DNA of 64,000 nt from an uncultured Muribaculaceae bacterium (GCA_910579035.1 CAJTSR010000006.1:1-64000); one strand, 5' to 3'; positions 15,664-25,827 are shown, counted from the first letter of the stretch. Made by a program: numbers and translations. The notes: a model not told the origin generated them from the letters alone.

Positions 15664-15981
15664 ATGAAACGATTGCTTGCTGTCCTTGTGCTGTTTGTGA
15701 TGCTGTCGGTGCCTTATGCCGCCGGAGCTTTCGCAGTGCGGGATTCTGAAAAATCCGAGCAATCCGAAATTGTGCAAGAACCCGAAATTTTGGTGTCGCG
15801 TCAAGGCGTCGAGGTGAAGAACCCCGGCAATGATGAGATAGAGGTAAGGGTGTTTGCCATAACCGGGGTGCTTGCAGCTCAATGCACGGTCGCCGCAGGC
15901 GAGTCGGTAGTTATAGAGTTGTCGGCCGGTTACTATATTGTCCGTGCGGCTGCTGTGGCCAAGCGGGTGGTGGTTAGATAG
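15664..15981 (+). CDS. small secreted protein resembling a lone T9SS sorting domain
   Basis: Protein of 105 aa with a clear signal peptide (residues 1-22, 'MKRLLAVLVLFVMLSVPYAAGA'). The C-terminal half ('VEVKNPGNDEIEVRVFAITG', then a 'GESVVIEL..GYYIVRA' and 'AKRVVVR') follows the strand pattern of type A C-terminal sorting domains used by the type IX secretion system: '..V.VY.I.G......', then 'LP.G.YIV.....KVVV'. Here no cargo domain precedes it. It is 55 bases upstream of the pullulanase ATG and probably co-transcribed. The match is by eye. It could instead be an unrelated small beta-sandwich. Confidence 0.6.
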   Translation: MKRLLAVLVLFVMLSVPYAAGAFAVRDSEKSEQSEIVQEPEILVSRQGVEVKNPGNDEIEVRVFAITGVLAAQCTVAAGESVVIELSAGYYIVRAAAVAKRVVVR

Positions 15982-16036
15982 TTTGTTGGAAGATACTTAC
16001 TTTTTATATATTTTAGATTCAAGTACGATACCATTG

Positions 16037-18043
16037 ATGAACGTCAAGAGTTTCTTATCCCCTGCGCTGGCCGCCGTGGTTGCTGTGGCCGGTTCTCAGA
16101 CAGTCCTTGCTATGGACGATAGTCAGTATTCGTCGTGGCCGGCTTACGACGGCTCCGACCTCGAGCTTCTTGTTGACGGCACGGGCACACATTTCACTTT
16201 GTGGTCGCCCAAAGCAGATGCTGCCGAAGTATTAATCTATGACTCGGGGCGCAATACCCCGGCGGTCGATTCGCTTGTGATGCACCGTGCCGACGGAGGC
16301 ACTTGGCGCGCATCTGTTCCCGAGCAGCTATATGGCAAATTTTATACATTCCGTGTCACAGTTGGCGGCAAGCAGCTTGCAGAAACCCCGGGCGTGTGGG
16401 CCAAAGCCGTGGGCACGAACGGAGAGCGTGCAGCCATAATAGACTTTGCCCGTACCAATCCTGCCGGCTGGGACTTGGACCGCGGACCGGAGCTGAAATC
16501 TATAACCGACGCGGTGATTTACGAAATGCACCACCGCGATTTCAGTATGCATCCTTCCTCGGGAATAGTGCATAAAGGAAAATTCCTTGCCCTTACCGAG
16601 CCCCAGACACGCTCTGTCCTCGGTGACAAGACAGGCATAGACCATCTCAAAGAACTTGGCATAACCCATGTGCATATCCTGCCGTCGTATGACTATAATT
16701 CGGTCGACGAGTCCAATCTGCCTTCAAACCAATATAACTGGGGCTACGACCCGTTCAACTACAATGCTCCCGAAGGCTCCTATTCTACCGACCCGGCAAA
16801 TCCTGCTACGCGCGTACTGGAAATGAAGCAGATGGTAAAGGCGCTCCACGATGCCGGTATCGGCGTGGTGATGGACGTTGTATACAACCACACTGCCAAT
16901 AACGACGAGTCCAACTTTTCGCTTACTGCTCCCGGCTACTATTACCGTCACCGTGCCGACGGCAGCTATAGCGATGCGTCCGGTTGCGGTAACGAAACTG
17001 CCTCCGAGCGCGAGCAGATGCGCAACTTCATAATCAACTCGGTGAAGTATTGGGCGGATGAATACCATATCGACGGTTTCAGATTCGATTTGATGGCCAT
17101 TCACGACATGGAAACGATGAACAAGGTAGCTGTCGAGCTGAAGAAAATAAATCCCTCCATATTTGTATATGGAGAAGGCTGGACTGCCGGTGACTCGCCT
17201 CTGCCCGCAGAGCAGCGTGCGCTCAAGGAGAATGTGGGCAAGATGAGAGGTGTGGCAGTATTTTCCGATGATATACGCGATGCTGTGAAAGGGCATTACA
17301 GTAATGCCGCCGACCGTGGCTTTGCTACCGGCAAGCCCGGCAGCGAGGAAACGGTCAAGATCGGCATTGTGGCTTCTACCAAGCACCCGCAGGTGGACTA
17401 TGGCAAGGGGAATAACTCCAAATTCCCTTATGCGTCGGCTCCCACACAGATTATAAACTATGTGTCGTGCCACGACGACCTCACGCTTACCGACAAGCTG
17501 GCGGCCTCTATGCCCGAGGCTACGGAAGCGCAACGGCAGCGTGCTGCAAGGCTTGCGCAGACCATAGTGTTCACCTCTCAGGGCACGCCGTTTATGTTTG
17601 CCGGCGAAGAACTGTTCCGCGATAAGAAAGGCGTGCACAATTCGTACAAATCGCCCGATTCCGTGAATGCTATCGACTGGACGCTTAAGAACAAGAACGC
17701 TGCCCAGTTCGACTATTACCGCGAGCTTATAGCTCTCAGGCGTGCGCACCCCGCGTTCAGAATGACTTCCACGGAAGACATAGCCAGGAACATTGTGTTC
17801 GACAAAATTCAAAGCCCCAACGTTGTATCCTATTCTATACGTAACCACGCCAATGGCGACGAATGGCGCGAGATAAAGTTAGTATTCAACGGCTCGGACG
17901 CTCCCTTTGTGGCCAAAGTCCCCAAAGGAGAATGGACGGTTATTGCCCGCAATGGCGAGATAAAGGCTGCCGGACTCGGAACGTCCAAGGGCGGCTCGGT
18001 CGTGGTAGAACCTGTGTCCGCTCTTATACTTGCCCGCAAATAA
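16037..18043 (+). CDS. pulA: type I pullulanase (GH13, CBM48)
   Basis: Secreted alpha-1,6-debranching enzyme of 668 aa acting on pullulan, glycogen or starch. Signal peptide at about 1-24, a CBM48-type domain at about 40-130 ('GTHFTLWSPKADAAEVLIYD'), then the GH13 barrel. The pullulanase signature YNWGYDP is at residue 233. Catalytic residues are Asp351 ('GFRFDLM'), Glu380 ('GEGW') and Asp480 ('SCHDDLTL'). I chose ATG 16037 because it opens a good signal peptide; the longer frame overlaps the preceding gene. An intrinsic terminator follows. The enzyme lacks the lipobox cysteine of a lipoprotein, so it is probably periplasmic. Confidence 0.93.
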   Translation: MNVKSFLSPALAAVVAVAGSQTVLAMDDSQYSSWPAYDGSDLELLVDGTGTHFTLWSPKADAAEVLIYDSGRNTPAVDSLVMHRADGGTWRASVPEQLYGKFYTFRVTVGGKQLAETPGVWAKAVGTNGERAAIIDFARTNPAGWDLDRGPELKSITDAVIYEMHHRDFSMHPSSGIVHKGKFLALTEPQTRSVLGDKTGIDHLKELGITHVHILPSYDYNSVDESNLPSNQYNWGYDPFNYNAPEGSYSTDPANPATRVLEMKQMVKALHDAGIGVVMDVVYNHTANNDESNFSLTAPGYYYRHRADGSYSDASGCGNETASEREQMRNFIINSVKYWADEYHIDGFRFDLMAIHDMETMNKVAVELKKINPSIFVYGEGWTAGDSPLPAEQRALKENVGKMRGVAVFSDDIRDAVKGHYSNAADRGFATGKPGSEETVKIGIVASTKHPQVDYGKGNNSKFPYASAPTQIINYVSCHDDLTLTDKLAASMPEATEAQRQRAARLAQTIVFTSQGTPFMFAGEELFRDKKGVHNSYKSPDSVNAIDWTLKNKNAAQFDYYRELIALRRAHPAFRMTSTEDIARNIVFDKIQSPNVVSYSIRNHANGDEWREIKLVFNGSDAPFVAKVPKGEWTVIARNGEIKAAGLGTSKGGSVVVEPVSALILARK

Positions 18044-18065
18044 TCACTAATCTATATAAATAGCG

Positions 18066-18100
18066 AAGCCGCGTCGGGGATTTCCGGCGCGGCTTTTTGT
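18066..18100 (+). terminator. intrinsic terminator of pulA
   Basis: AAGCCGCG (18066-18073) pairs with CGCGGCTT (18088-18095), followed by TTTGT. It lies 22 bases after the pullulanase stop. Confidence 0.85.
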
Positions 18101-18115
18101 TAAGTGAATATTATC

Positions 18116-20326
18116 TTACTTGGAGTAAGAGAAAGGCACTGTGGCTTTGATATCGGTGGAAGAAGCGCCTATGAGTACTTTGAACTTGCCCGGTTCTGCC
18201 ACCCATTCGTGAGCTTTGTCATCGAAGAATTTAAGGTCGTCGACAGTTACTGTGAACGATGCGTTTTGGGTCTGGCCCGGAGCCAAAGTCAGTTTTTTGA
18301 AGCCCTTCAGTTCTTTTACGGGGCGGGGGAGCGAGGACTTCTCGTCCGAGATGTAGAGCTGCACAATCTCTTTGCCTTCTTTGTCGCCTGTGTTGGTTAT
18401 GGGTATCTCGATAGTGAGGGTTTCGCCGTCTTTAATCTGTTTTGCAGACGCGGTCGGTTTTCCGTAGTTGAACTTGGTGTAGCTAAGGCCGTGGCCGAAG
18501 GGGAACAGGGCCGGAATCTTTTTGGTGTCGTGCCAGCGGTAGCCTACGAAAATATCATCGAGATATTCCTGGCGAGGACCTTTTGAGGCGTCCTCCACGC
18601 CCGGGTAGCATATTTCACCGAAAGAATGCGCGCCGTTATCTTCTATGCGCTTCGGGAATGAGAAAGGAAGCTTGCCCGAAGGATTTACCTTGCCGGAAAT
18701 CACGTCGGCCATCGACGGGCCTATCATCGTGCCAAGATACCAGCTCTGTATCACTGCAGGTACCTTGTCGAGCCACGGCATAGCATACGCGTTGCCCGAT
18801 ATATTGGCAACGACGAGATTGGGATTGGCTGCCACGAGTTCTTCGATTATGCGGTCCTGGCCCCACGGCAGGTTGTATTCGCGGCGGTCGCTGGATTCGC
18901 AGTCTTGGAATCCGTTTTTATTCAAACCTCCTATATATATCACTACATCGGCGGTTTTCGCCATTTCTACAGCTTCGCGGCGCAGAGAGTCGAGAATGGG
19001 CTGCGGTATGATTTCCTCGCTTTCGTAAAGCGAACGTCCGGTCTTGTATCCGGCTGCGTAGCGCACGCCCTTGCCAAATGTCTTGCGGAGTGCGTCGAGC
19101 GGCGAATATATGTCCTTGGCCTTGAGTTCCGACGAGCCTCCGCCTTGATTGAGCATGCGGGTGGCGTTTTCACCTACCACGAGTATGTTTTTATGCTTGG
19201 CGGGGTCGAGAGGCAGTATGCCGTTGTTCTTAAGCAGCACTATCGATTCGTCGCCTATTTGTTTGGCGGCATCGTAGTGTTCCTTTGAGGCGAGCGAGCC
19301 GAAGGGTTTCTCGGTGTCCATGGCTGTGCGGAAAATCAGACGCAGCACGTTGCGGGCCTTGGCATTCACTGTCGAGTCCGAAACTTCGCCTTTCTGTATC
19401 ATGGCGAGGTAGGGACGGGCAAGGAAGTAATCGTCGAAAGTAAATTCGCTCTCGCTTGTGAGTCCGTTGGTATAGGAACCCATCTCGATGTCAAGACCGT
19501 TGAGGGCTGCCTCGCGGGTGTCGTGAGCGCCGCCCCAGTCGGTGATAACGCAGCCGTCAAATCCCCATTCGTCGCGGAGAATGTCGGTGAGGAGTCGCTC
19601 GTTATGGCAGCAGTGCTGGCCCCATATGCGGTTGTAGGCTCCCATGATTGACCATGCGCCACCGTCTACCACGGCTTTCTTGAAAGCAGGCAGGTATATT
19701 TCGTAAAGAGCGCGGTCAGACAGGGATACGTCCACGCTGCTGCGCCATTTCTCCTGATTGTTGAGCGCGAAGTGCTTCACACAGGCAGCCACGCCGTTCT
19801 TCTGTAGCTCTTTGATATATGGTACCACCATTTCTCCGGCGAGATAGGGGTCTTCTCCCATATATTCAAAGTTACGTCCGTTGAGAGGGGTGCGGTATAT
19901 GTTCACGCCGGGGCCGAGCAGCACGTCTTTTTCGCGGAAACGAGCTTCTTCGCCCACGTTTTTGCCATATATGGCCGACATTTCCGGGTTCCACGTGGCC
20001 GCGAGTGCCGTAAGGGCGGGGAAAGCGGTCACGGAGTCGTTGGTCCAGCGGGCATAGCCCCAGTCGTTCCAGTTCACTTCGCCTCTCACACCGTGGGGGC
20101 CGTCGCTCATCCATATTTCAGGGATTCCGAGCCGTGGCACACCGTGGCTTGAGAATTTGGCCTGCGCGTGGCACAGACGCACCTTCTCTTCAAGCGTCAT
20201 TCTCGAAAGGGCGTCTTCGACGCGTGCCTCTATCGGTGCTGTCCTGTCGAGGTACACCGGGGTTTTGGCAATAGCACCGAAAGATATGGCTGCAAGAGCC
20301 ATTGATGTTATTACTGATCGATTCAT
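18116..20326 (-). CDS. GH3 beta-glucosidase
   Basis: Periplasmic glycoside hydrolase family 3 enzyme (736 aa) with a signal peptide (1-20, ending 'AIAK'). The nucleophile is Asp263 in 'VITDWGGAHD'. The second domain contains 'ILVVGENATRMLNQGGGSS', and the protein ends in a fibronectin III-like domain ('TNTGDKEGKEIVQLYI'). The most likely role is removing terminal beta-glucose from oligosaccharides. With GH31 and GH2 genes immediately upstream in the same operon it would finish degradation of a branched beta-glucan such as xyloglucan. Its start overlaps the end of the GH2 gene by 4 bases. Confidence 0.93.
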   Translation of the reverse strand: MNRSVITSMALAAISFGAIAKTPVYLDRTAPIEARVEDALSRMTLEEKVRLCHAQAKFSSHGVPRLGIPEIWMSDGPHGVRGEVNWNDWGYARWTNDSVTAFPALTALAATWNPEMSAIYGKNVGEEARFREKDVLLGPGVNIYRTPLNGRNFEYMGEDPYLAGEMVVPYIKELQKNGVAACVKHFALNNQEKWRSSVDVSLSDRALYEIYLPAFKKAVVDGGAWSIMGAYNRIWGQHCCHNERLLTDILRDEWGFDGCVITDWGGAHDTREAALNGLDIEMGSYTNGLTSESEFTFDDYFLARPYLAMIQKGEVSDSTVNAKARNVLRLIFRTAMDTEKPFGSLASKEHYDAAKQIGDESIVLLKNNGILPLDPAKHKNILVVGENATRMLNQGGGSSELKAKDIYSPLDALRKTFGKGVRYAAGYKTGRSLYESEEIIPQPILDSLRREAVEMAKTADVVIYIGGLNKNGFQDCESSDRREYNLPWGQDRIIEELVAANPNLVVANISGNAYAMPWLDKVPAVIQSWYLGTMIGPSMADVISGKVNPSGKLPFSFPKRIEDNGAHSFGEICYPGVEDASKGPRQEYLDDIFVGYRWHDTKKIPALFPFGHGLSYTKFNYGKPTASAKQIKDGETLTIEIPITNTGDKEGKEIVQLYISDEKSSLPRPVKELKGFKKLTLAPGQTQNASFTVTVDDLKFFDDKAHEWVAEPGKFKVLIGASSTDIKATVPFSYSK

Positions 20327-22866
20327 AATTTGGCGTTAATAGTTTCGTTTGCGGATTTTAGGTTTGCGGATTTTGCCAATATGTTTATTTTGCCTTTTTC
20401 GCCGTTGCTTTGCACTATCAGGAGCGCTTTGCCGTTGAAAGCCCGACGCTTGTCGCTCTTGAAGCGTTCCAAGGATATGGGAGAGCCGTTATCGACTCCA
20501 ACATTCTTGCCGGCACCTTTTACTTCGAATACTATCTCGTTGTCGGCGGTAGGGCAGAGGTTGCCGTCCTTGTCGACTATTTCTGCTGTGAGATAGCACA
20601 GGTCCTTGCCGTCGGGTGATATTACGGTGCGGTCGGCTGTGAGTCTTACGCGGTACGGCTCGGAGGCAGTGCGTATTTCTGTTCTTGCCACTTCCTTGCC
20701 GTTTTTACGGCTTACGGCCTCTACTTTGCCCGGCGTGTAGGTCACACGCCACGAGGCGTGGTACGATGCCGAGTCAGGCCGGCGCACTCCTTGGGACTTT
20801 CCGTTGACAAAAAGCTCCACTTCGTCGGCATTATTGTAGTATGCCCAGAGGTCGACCTCGCTGCCTTCCTGCCAGTTCCAGTGCGGGAAAAGGTGAAGCA
20901 CTGTCTTTTCGGGACGCCAGCGGCTCTGGTACATATAGTACACGTCTTTGGGGAAACCTGCAAGGTCAACGATGCCGAAGTAGGAGCTGCGTGCAGGCCA
21001 GCCGAATGGAGTGGGCTCGCCAAGATAGTCGAAGCCGGTCCATACAAACTGCCCCATTATGAATTTGTTGTTTTCAACATGGCGCATAGTGCCTTCGTGG
21101 GTATTGCCCCACGGAGCGTGGCAGTTGTCGTACGACGAACACGAAAATGAATCGTCAAAGAAAGGCTTGTCCCAGCGTTCAGGCCATAGGTATATGCTGT
21201 CCGACGGCATGCGGTAATATCCTCTCGTCATAAGGGCGGAAACGCTTTCTGTGATTACGAACGGTTTGCCGGGGAAGTTCTTGGGCACGTCTTTGAACCA
21301 GTCGTCGTGGTAGTTGAACCCTATTATGTCGAGTGCTCCCGAACGGAAGAGGTGGTTGCCCGGATTGGGTTCGTTGCACCCCGATGTGACAGGCCGGGTG
21401 GGGTCGAGCTCCCTTACGGCGTTAGCGAGTTTGATGGTTAGCAATGAATTGACCGACATTTCGCCTTCTGCCGCGAGCATGTCGGCGCTATGGCCGAAAT
21501 TAAGCAGCAGGTTGGCTTGTTCGAGGCTGAGGGTGTCGGCATCGGCGTGGCTCCACTGCTCCAGCACTTCGTTGCCTATGCTCCACATAATGATTGATGG
21601 GTGGTTGCGGTCGCGCACCACGAGGTCGGCGAGGTCGCGTTCGTGCCATTCGTTGAAATAGCGCGAATAGTCGTGTGCCGTTTTCTTTTTGCGCCACATG
21701 TCGAAAGCTTCGTCCATAACCATCAGGCCGAGGCTGTCGCAAAGTTCGAGCAGTTCGGGCGCGGGGTGGTTGTGGGAGCTGCGAATGGCGTTGGCGCCCA
21801 TTTCTTTCATTATCATAAGCTGGCGCTCTATGGCACGGCGGTTGACTACCGCGCCGAGTGCCCCGGCATCATGGTGGAGGCACACACCGTTGATTTTCAT
21901 ATTCCGGCCGTTGAGGAAAAATCCGTTTTCGTGGTCAAATTCCACTGTGCGGAATCCGAAAGTCGAGTATACGGTGTCTATACTTTCTTTGGTGTCGAAA
22001 TCAAGTATGCGGCTTTGCACTCTGTACAGCTGCGGGTCGCGGATATCCCATAATCGCGGGTTTTGGACAGAGATGGTCTGCTTGAACGTATGCGAGGCTC
22101 CCGGGGCAAGCTCTATCAGTCGGCTCGCGTTGGCTCCTCTTGATTTCGATAAGTCGTTTTTAGGATAAATGGCTGATATGAGCTTTATGTTGCGGGGCTT
22201 GTCGGAAGTGTTTTCCACAGTGGTGTTTACTTCGACATTCCACCAGTTGTCGCCATTTTCGGCAGGAACCATTGCCGGTCGTTTGCCCTTATTGGCTGTT
22301 ACATATTGCCCCCATAGAGGTACGTGCACCGGGCCGAGATGGCGAAGCCATACATTGCGGTATATGCCGCAGCCCGAATACCAGCGTGAGTTTGGTTGCT
22401 CGGAGTTATCCACCTTTACGGCTATCACGTTGTCGCCGCCGGCATTGAGGTATGGCGTTATGTCGTAGGAAAATGAAACGTAGCCATAAGGACGTGTGCC
22501 AAGGAGGTGGCCGTTGACATATACGGAAGCGTTCATATACACTCCGTCGAAATCGATGTATACGCGGTCGGCCGGATTATGCAAATCGACAGCGAAATGC
22601 TTGCGGTACCAGCCTATGCCTCCGGGAAGTGCGCCGCCGCCTGTGCCGGACGGGTTGTTTTTGTCGAAATCACCTTCTATGGCCCAGTCGTGGGGCAGTT
22701 GAAGACGCCTCCACGAAGAGTCGTCATACGAAGTTTTGGAGGCCGACTCGTTGTCGCCGAGGGCGAAGAGCCAGCCGTCGTTAAAATTGCTCTGGTGAGC
22801 ATTCCGGGCCTGTAACAGGCCACAGAATGCTCCGAGCAACATAACCAATATTAATCTGCGAATCAT
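20323..22866 (-). CDS. GH2 beta-galactosidase-like enzyme
   Basis: Secreted glycoside hydrolase family 2 protein (847 aa), signal peptide about 1-20. It has an N-terminal sugar-binding domain ('LPHDWAIEGDFDKNN'), an Ig-like domain and a TIM barrel with acid/base Glu433 in 'SIGNEVLEQW' and nucleophile Glu540 in 'VITESVSAL'. C-terminal Ig-like domains follow, including a DUF4982-type segment ('HWNWQEGSEVDLWAYYNNADEVELFVNGKS'). Beta-galactosidase is the commonest activity for this architecture and fits removal of galactose from xyloglucan side chains. Other GH2 activities are not excluded. It overlaps GH3 by 4 bases and starts 3 bases after GH31 ends. Confidence 0.9.
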   Translation of the reverse strand: MIRRLILVMLLGAFCGLLQARNAHQSNFNDGWLFALGDNESASKTSYDDSSWRRLQLPHDWAIEGDFDKNNPSGTGGGALPGGIGWYRKHFAVDLHNPADRVYIDFDGVYMNASVYVNGHLLGTRPYGYVSFSYDITPYLNAGGDNVIAVKVDNSEQPNSRWYSGCGIYRNVWLRHLGPVHVPLWGQYVTANKGKRPAMVPAENGDNWWNVEVNTTVENTSDKPRNIKLISAIYPKNDLSKSRGANASRLIELAPGASHTFKQTISVQNPRLWDIRDPQLYRVQSRILDFDTKESIDTVYSTFGFRTVEFDHENGFFLNGRNMKINGVCLHHDAGALGAVVNRRAIERQLMIMKEMGANAIRSSHNHPAPELLELCDSLGLMVMDEAFDMWRKKKTAHDYSRYFNEWHERDLADLVVRDRNHPSIIMWSIGNEVLEQWSHADADTLSLEQANLLLNFGHSADMLAAEGEMSVNSLLTIKLANAVRELDPTRPVTSGCNEPNPGNHLFRSGALDIIGFNYHDDWFKDVPKNFPGKPFVITESVSALMTRGYYRMPSDSIYLWPERWDKPFFDDSFSCSSYDNCHAPWGNTHEGTMRHVENNKFIMGQFVWTGFDYLGEPTPFGWPARSSYFGIVDLAGFPKDVYYMYQSRWRPEKTVLHLFPHWNWQEGSEVDLWAYYNNADEVELFVNGKSQGVRRPDSASYHASWRVTYTPGKVEAVSRKNGKEVARTEIRTASEPYRVRLTADRTVISPDGKDLCYLTAEIVDKDGNLCPTADNEIVFEVKGAGKNVGVDNGSPISLERFKSDKRRAFNGKALLIVQSNGEKGKINILAKSANLKSANETINAKL

Positions 22867-22869
22867 TTA

Positions 22870-25695
22870 TCAGATGTTGATGCTAAGTTCTTTGCCGGCA
22901 TAGTGAACGGTCTTTGCCTTGGGCTGCGACTGTTTGCCGTCGATTTTCACAATTTTGAGCGTGCGCTCGTTTTTCATACCGGGGAACTCGCCCTTGCGGT
23001 CCGATATGGTAAGTACCGACTTGGAGTCGTCGTAGCTCAGCTGTATGTGGCTGCAAAGGCCCTTTTCATAATTGTAGTTCGTGCCTTCGTCTTCGTACAG
23101 CGAGAAACTGCCGTCGCGGCCTGCGTACACATAGAGTGTGAGAGGCTCTTTCGACTCTTCTGCTGTCGACTGTATGTCGCCGCCGAAAGGCACTATCGAG
23201 CCGCCGCGCACGAACAGAGGCATGCGCTCGTAGGGAGCGTCGACTGTCACGTTCTTGCCTGCAGCCACGGGAGTTCCGGTATAGAAGTCGTACCATTGTT
23301 CGCCTTCGGGCAGGTAGACCGAGCGAGAGCGAGCGCCGTACTCGCACACGGGAGCCACGAGGATAGCCGGACCGAACATATACTGATCCTTGATGTCGCG
23401 GCTGTAGGTGTCGGAGGTAAAGTCCATTACCATCGGGCGCATTATGGTATAATCATCGAAGTGTGTCATGCCGGCGAGAGAGTAGATATACGGCATAAGG
23501 TTGTAGCGCAGCTTTGTGTATGCCACAATCGACTTGTAAGCAGGGTGTGACTCGGGCGCGATGTTGAACACTTCGCGGAAAGGCCACTGGCCGTGTGCGC
23601 GGAAAAGCGGGGCGAAGCATCCGAACTGGTACCAGCGTGTGTTCAGCTCGCGCCATTCCTTGAGGTCATCGTTTTCGATTCCTTTTTCGTTGAAGAGTGT
23701 CTGGGCGGCCACGTAGCGGTCTTCCACGCAGAAGCCTCCGATATCCATGGTCCAGTAGGGAATGCCGCTCATAGCGAAGTTCAGGCCGGCAGAAATCTGC
23801 GATTCCATATCTTCCCATCGTGTGGCTATGTCGCCGCTCCATGTGGCGGTAGAGTAGCGCTGCAGGCCTGCGAAGCCGGAGCGGGTGAGGAGGAACACTC
23901 GTTTGTCGGGGTCTACGCCGCGCTGTCCGTTGTAGATTGCCTCTGCATTCATTAGCGCGTAAGCGTTGAAATATTTGGCAGAAGGACCGAGCGCTGTGGG
24001 CGTTGTGAGGTCTTTGCGATATTGCAGGTCTGTGCAGTCGCGTATGTTGGGTTCGCTGGCGTCCATCCACCATGCGTCGATACCCAGAGGCATATAGTGG
24101 TCGTTCATCTGCGACCAGAAGAGCTTGCGGGCTTCGGGGTGGTATGCATCGTAGAACGAGCCGAGATATCCCAGGCCCACCCAGTCGTGAATGTCATCGC
24201 GGATAGCGCCCTGATACATCCAGCCGTTGCGGTCAAATTCCTTGTAATGCTCTGTTGATGCGTAGAATTTCGGCCATACCGACACCATCACGCGTCCGTT
24301 GAGCGAGTGGATAGAATCTACCATCGCCTTGGGGTTGGGGAAGCGTTCGGGGTCGAACTCGTGGCTGCCCCAAGAGTCCTGTTTCCAGTGGAGCCAGTCG
24401 ATTACGATGTTGTCGATAGGTATGTTGCGTTTGCGAAATTCGGTGATAGTAGACAGCACTTCTTCCTGTGTGTTGTACTTTTCTCGGCTTTGCCAGTAAC
24501 CCATGGCCCATTTGGGCATGATTTGGGATTTGCCTGTGAGGGTGCGGTACCCGCTTATCACGTCGTCCATGTCGGTGCCGTATACGAAATAATAGTCGAC
24601 CATATCCTGCATTTCGCCCCACCACGACATTTGCTTGCGGGTCGAATCATCGACAGGCTTGTATGCGCGCAGTCCGCAGTATGCCACGCCACCGTTCGGT
24701 TCCCATTCGATTTTGACAGGGACACGCTTTCCTTTCTCAAGTTTCACGGAGAATTTGTAGCTGTTCGGATTCCACGCTGTGCGCCAGCGGCGGTCTACCA
24801 CTTTCTTGTTGTCGATATAGATTGTCTGGTAGCCGGAGTAGTACATAATAAAATTGTATTCTCCGCTTACAGACGGCTCCAACTCGCCTTCGTAGCTTAC
24901 CTTGGCTCCGGCGTAGTTGAAATCGCGCGGAAGGTTCACCACGTGGCCGAGGTCGCCGCGAATAAGGTGCTCAAAGTATATTTTGGGTTCTTCGCGCACT
25001 ATTGTTTTGCCGTCAGCTGCTATGTATGTGCCTGTGAGATTGCCGGCCTTGCCGTTTTTATCGTATAGCTTGAAGATGTCGCCGAGCTGGCTGTAGTCTT
25101 CGGGATTACCCCAGCGGCACAGCGAGTAGCTGTCCCAAAGAATGCCGTAGCCGCCGGTGGAAACAACGAAAGGCACCGATACTTTGGTGTTGTATTGGAA
25201 AAGCTCTTCGTTTTTGCCTTTGTAGTTGAACTCGTTGCTTTGATGCTGTCCGAGTCCGTAGATGCCCTCGTTGTCATCGAGCGAGCGGAATCTCTGGCTT
25301 ACGGTGTACGCGTCGGTGTTCTCTACCGTTATAGGCTTGAACGTCCTTTCGGCCTCCTGAAGTATTTTCTTGCCTTTGTTATCGAAGAAGGTTACCTCGC
25401 CGGTCTTTTTGTCGACAGTGGCTTTTACGGCAGAGGTTTCCACCCAGACATATCGGCCTTTTTCGCCTGTTTTGTAACGTGGTTTCGATTCTTGCGGAAT
25501 TACTATCAGGCTTGAGTCGGCAGGGAATGATTTTTCCGGGCTTGCCGATACCCTTATTATTTTATCGCCTACGACCTTGAGTCGCACGCTTCCGCCGGGT
25601 GTCGCTACCGATATGCCGTCGGGCACTGCCTCGAACGCGCCTGCCGCCGTAAATACGGTTCCGAGCAGGACTGTGCTTATGGTTCTGATTCTCAT
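22870..25695 (-). CDS. GH31 alpha-xylosidase-like enzyme with PA14 insert
   Basis: Secreted family 31 glycosidase of 941 aa, with a signal peptide about 1-21. An N-terminal beta-sandwich is interrupted by a PA14 domain (about 225-360, 'FNYAGAKVSYEGELEPSVSGEYNFIMYYSGY'). The barrel nucleophile is Asp545 in 'WWMDASEPN' and the acid/base is Asp622 in 'TWSGDIATRW'. The PA14 insertion is known from Bacteroides alpha-xylosidases acting on xyloglucan oligosaccharides, which favours that substrate over starch. I chose ATG 25695, which opens the signal peptide; the in-frame upstream extension overlaps the promoter box. First gene of the GH31-GH2-GH3 operon. Confidence 0.92.
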   Translation of the reverse strand: MRIRTISTVLLGTVFTAAGAFEAVPDGISVATPGGSVRLKVVGDKIIRVSASPEKSFPADSSLIVIPQESKPRYKTGEKGRYVWVETSAVKATVDKKTGEVTFFDNKGKKILQEAERTFKPITVENTDAYTVSQRFRSLDDNEGIYGLGQHQSNEFNYKGKNEELFQYNTKVSVPFVVSTGGYGILWDSYSLCRWGNPEDYSQLGDIFKLYDKNGKAGNLTGTYIAADGKTIVREEPKIYFEHLIRGDLGHVVNLPRDFNYAGAKVSYEGELEPSVSGEYNFIMYYSGYQTIYIDNKKVVDRRWRTAWNPNSYKFSVKLEKGKRVPVKIEWEPNGGVAYCGLRAYKPVDDSTRKQMSWWGEMQDMVDYYFVYGTDMDDVISGYRTLTGKSQIMPKWAMGYWQSREKYNTQEEVLSTITEFRKRNIPIDNIVIDWLHWKQDSWGSHEFDPERFPNPKAMVDSIHSLNGRVMVSVWPKFYASTEHYKEFDRNGWMYQGAIRDDIHDWVGLGYLGSFYDAYHPEARKLFWSQMNDHYMPLGIDAWWMDASEPNIRDCTDLQYRKDLTTPTALGPSAKYFNAYALMNAEAIYNGQRGVDPDKRVFLLTRSGFAGLQRYSTATWSGDIATRWEDMESQISAGLNFAMSGIPYWTMDIGGFCVEDRYVAAQTLFNEKGIENDDLKEWRELNTRWYQFGCFAPLFRAHGQWPFREVFNIAPESHPAYKSIVAYTKLRYNLMPYIYSLAGMTHFDDYTIMRPMVMDFTSDTYSRDIKDQYMFGPAILVAPVCEYGARSRSVYLPEGEQWYDFYTGTPVAAGKNVTVDAPYERMPLFVRGGSIVPFGGDIQSTAEESKEPLTLYVYAGRDGSFSLYEDEGTNYNYEKGLCSHIQLSYDDSKSVLTISDRKGEFPGMKNERTLKIVKIDGKQSQPKAKTVHYAGKELSINI

Positions 25696-25722
25696 TGGTG
25701 GATTTAGGTTTGGATTGCATTG

Positions 25723-25730
25723 CAAAGTTA
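25723..25730 (-). promoter_or_regulatory. -7 promoter box of the GH31-GH2-GH3 operon
   Basis: Minus strand TAACTTTG matches TAnnTTTG, 28 bases before the GH31 ATG. The same octamer is used by the HTCS gene. The HTCS regulator should bind in the 100 bases upstream (25731-25827), where I see no clear direct repeat. Confidence 0.55.
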
Positions 25731-25827
25731 TGAAGCAATCTATAAATAAGCCACTTGAAATGTTTTATACAGCGGTGCCGGAGCGTTAACGCCCCGGCAC
25801 CCATGTTTCATAGGGGGGTATAAAATG

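Noticed and set aside
16724..17848. Open frame of 374 codons on the minus strand
   Set aside because: Antisense to the pullulanase catalytic domain; no family resemblance.
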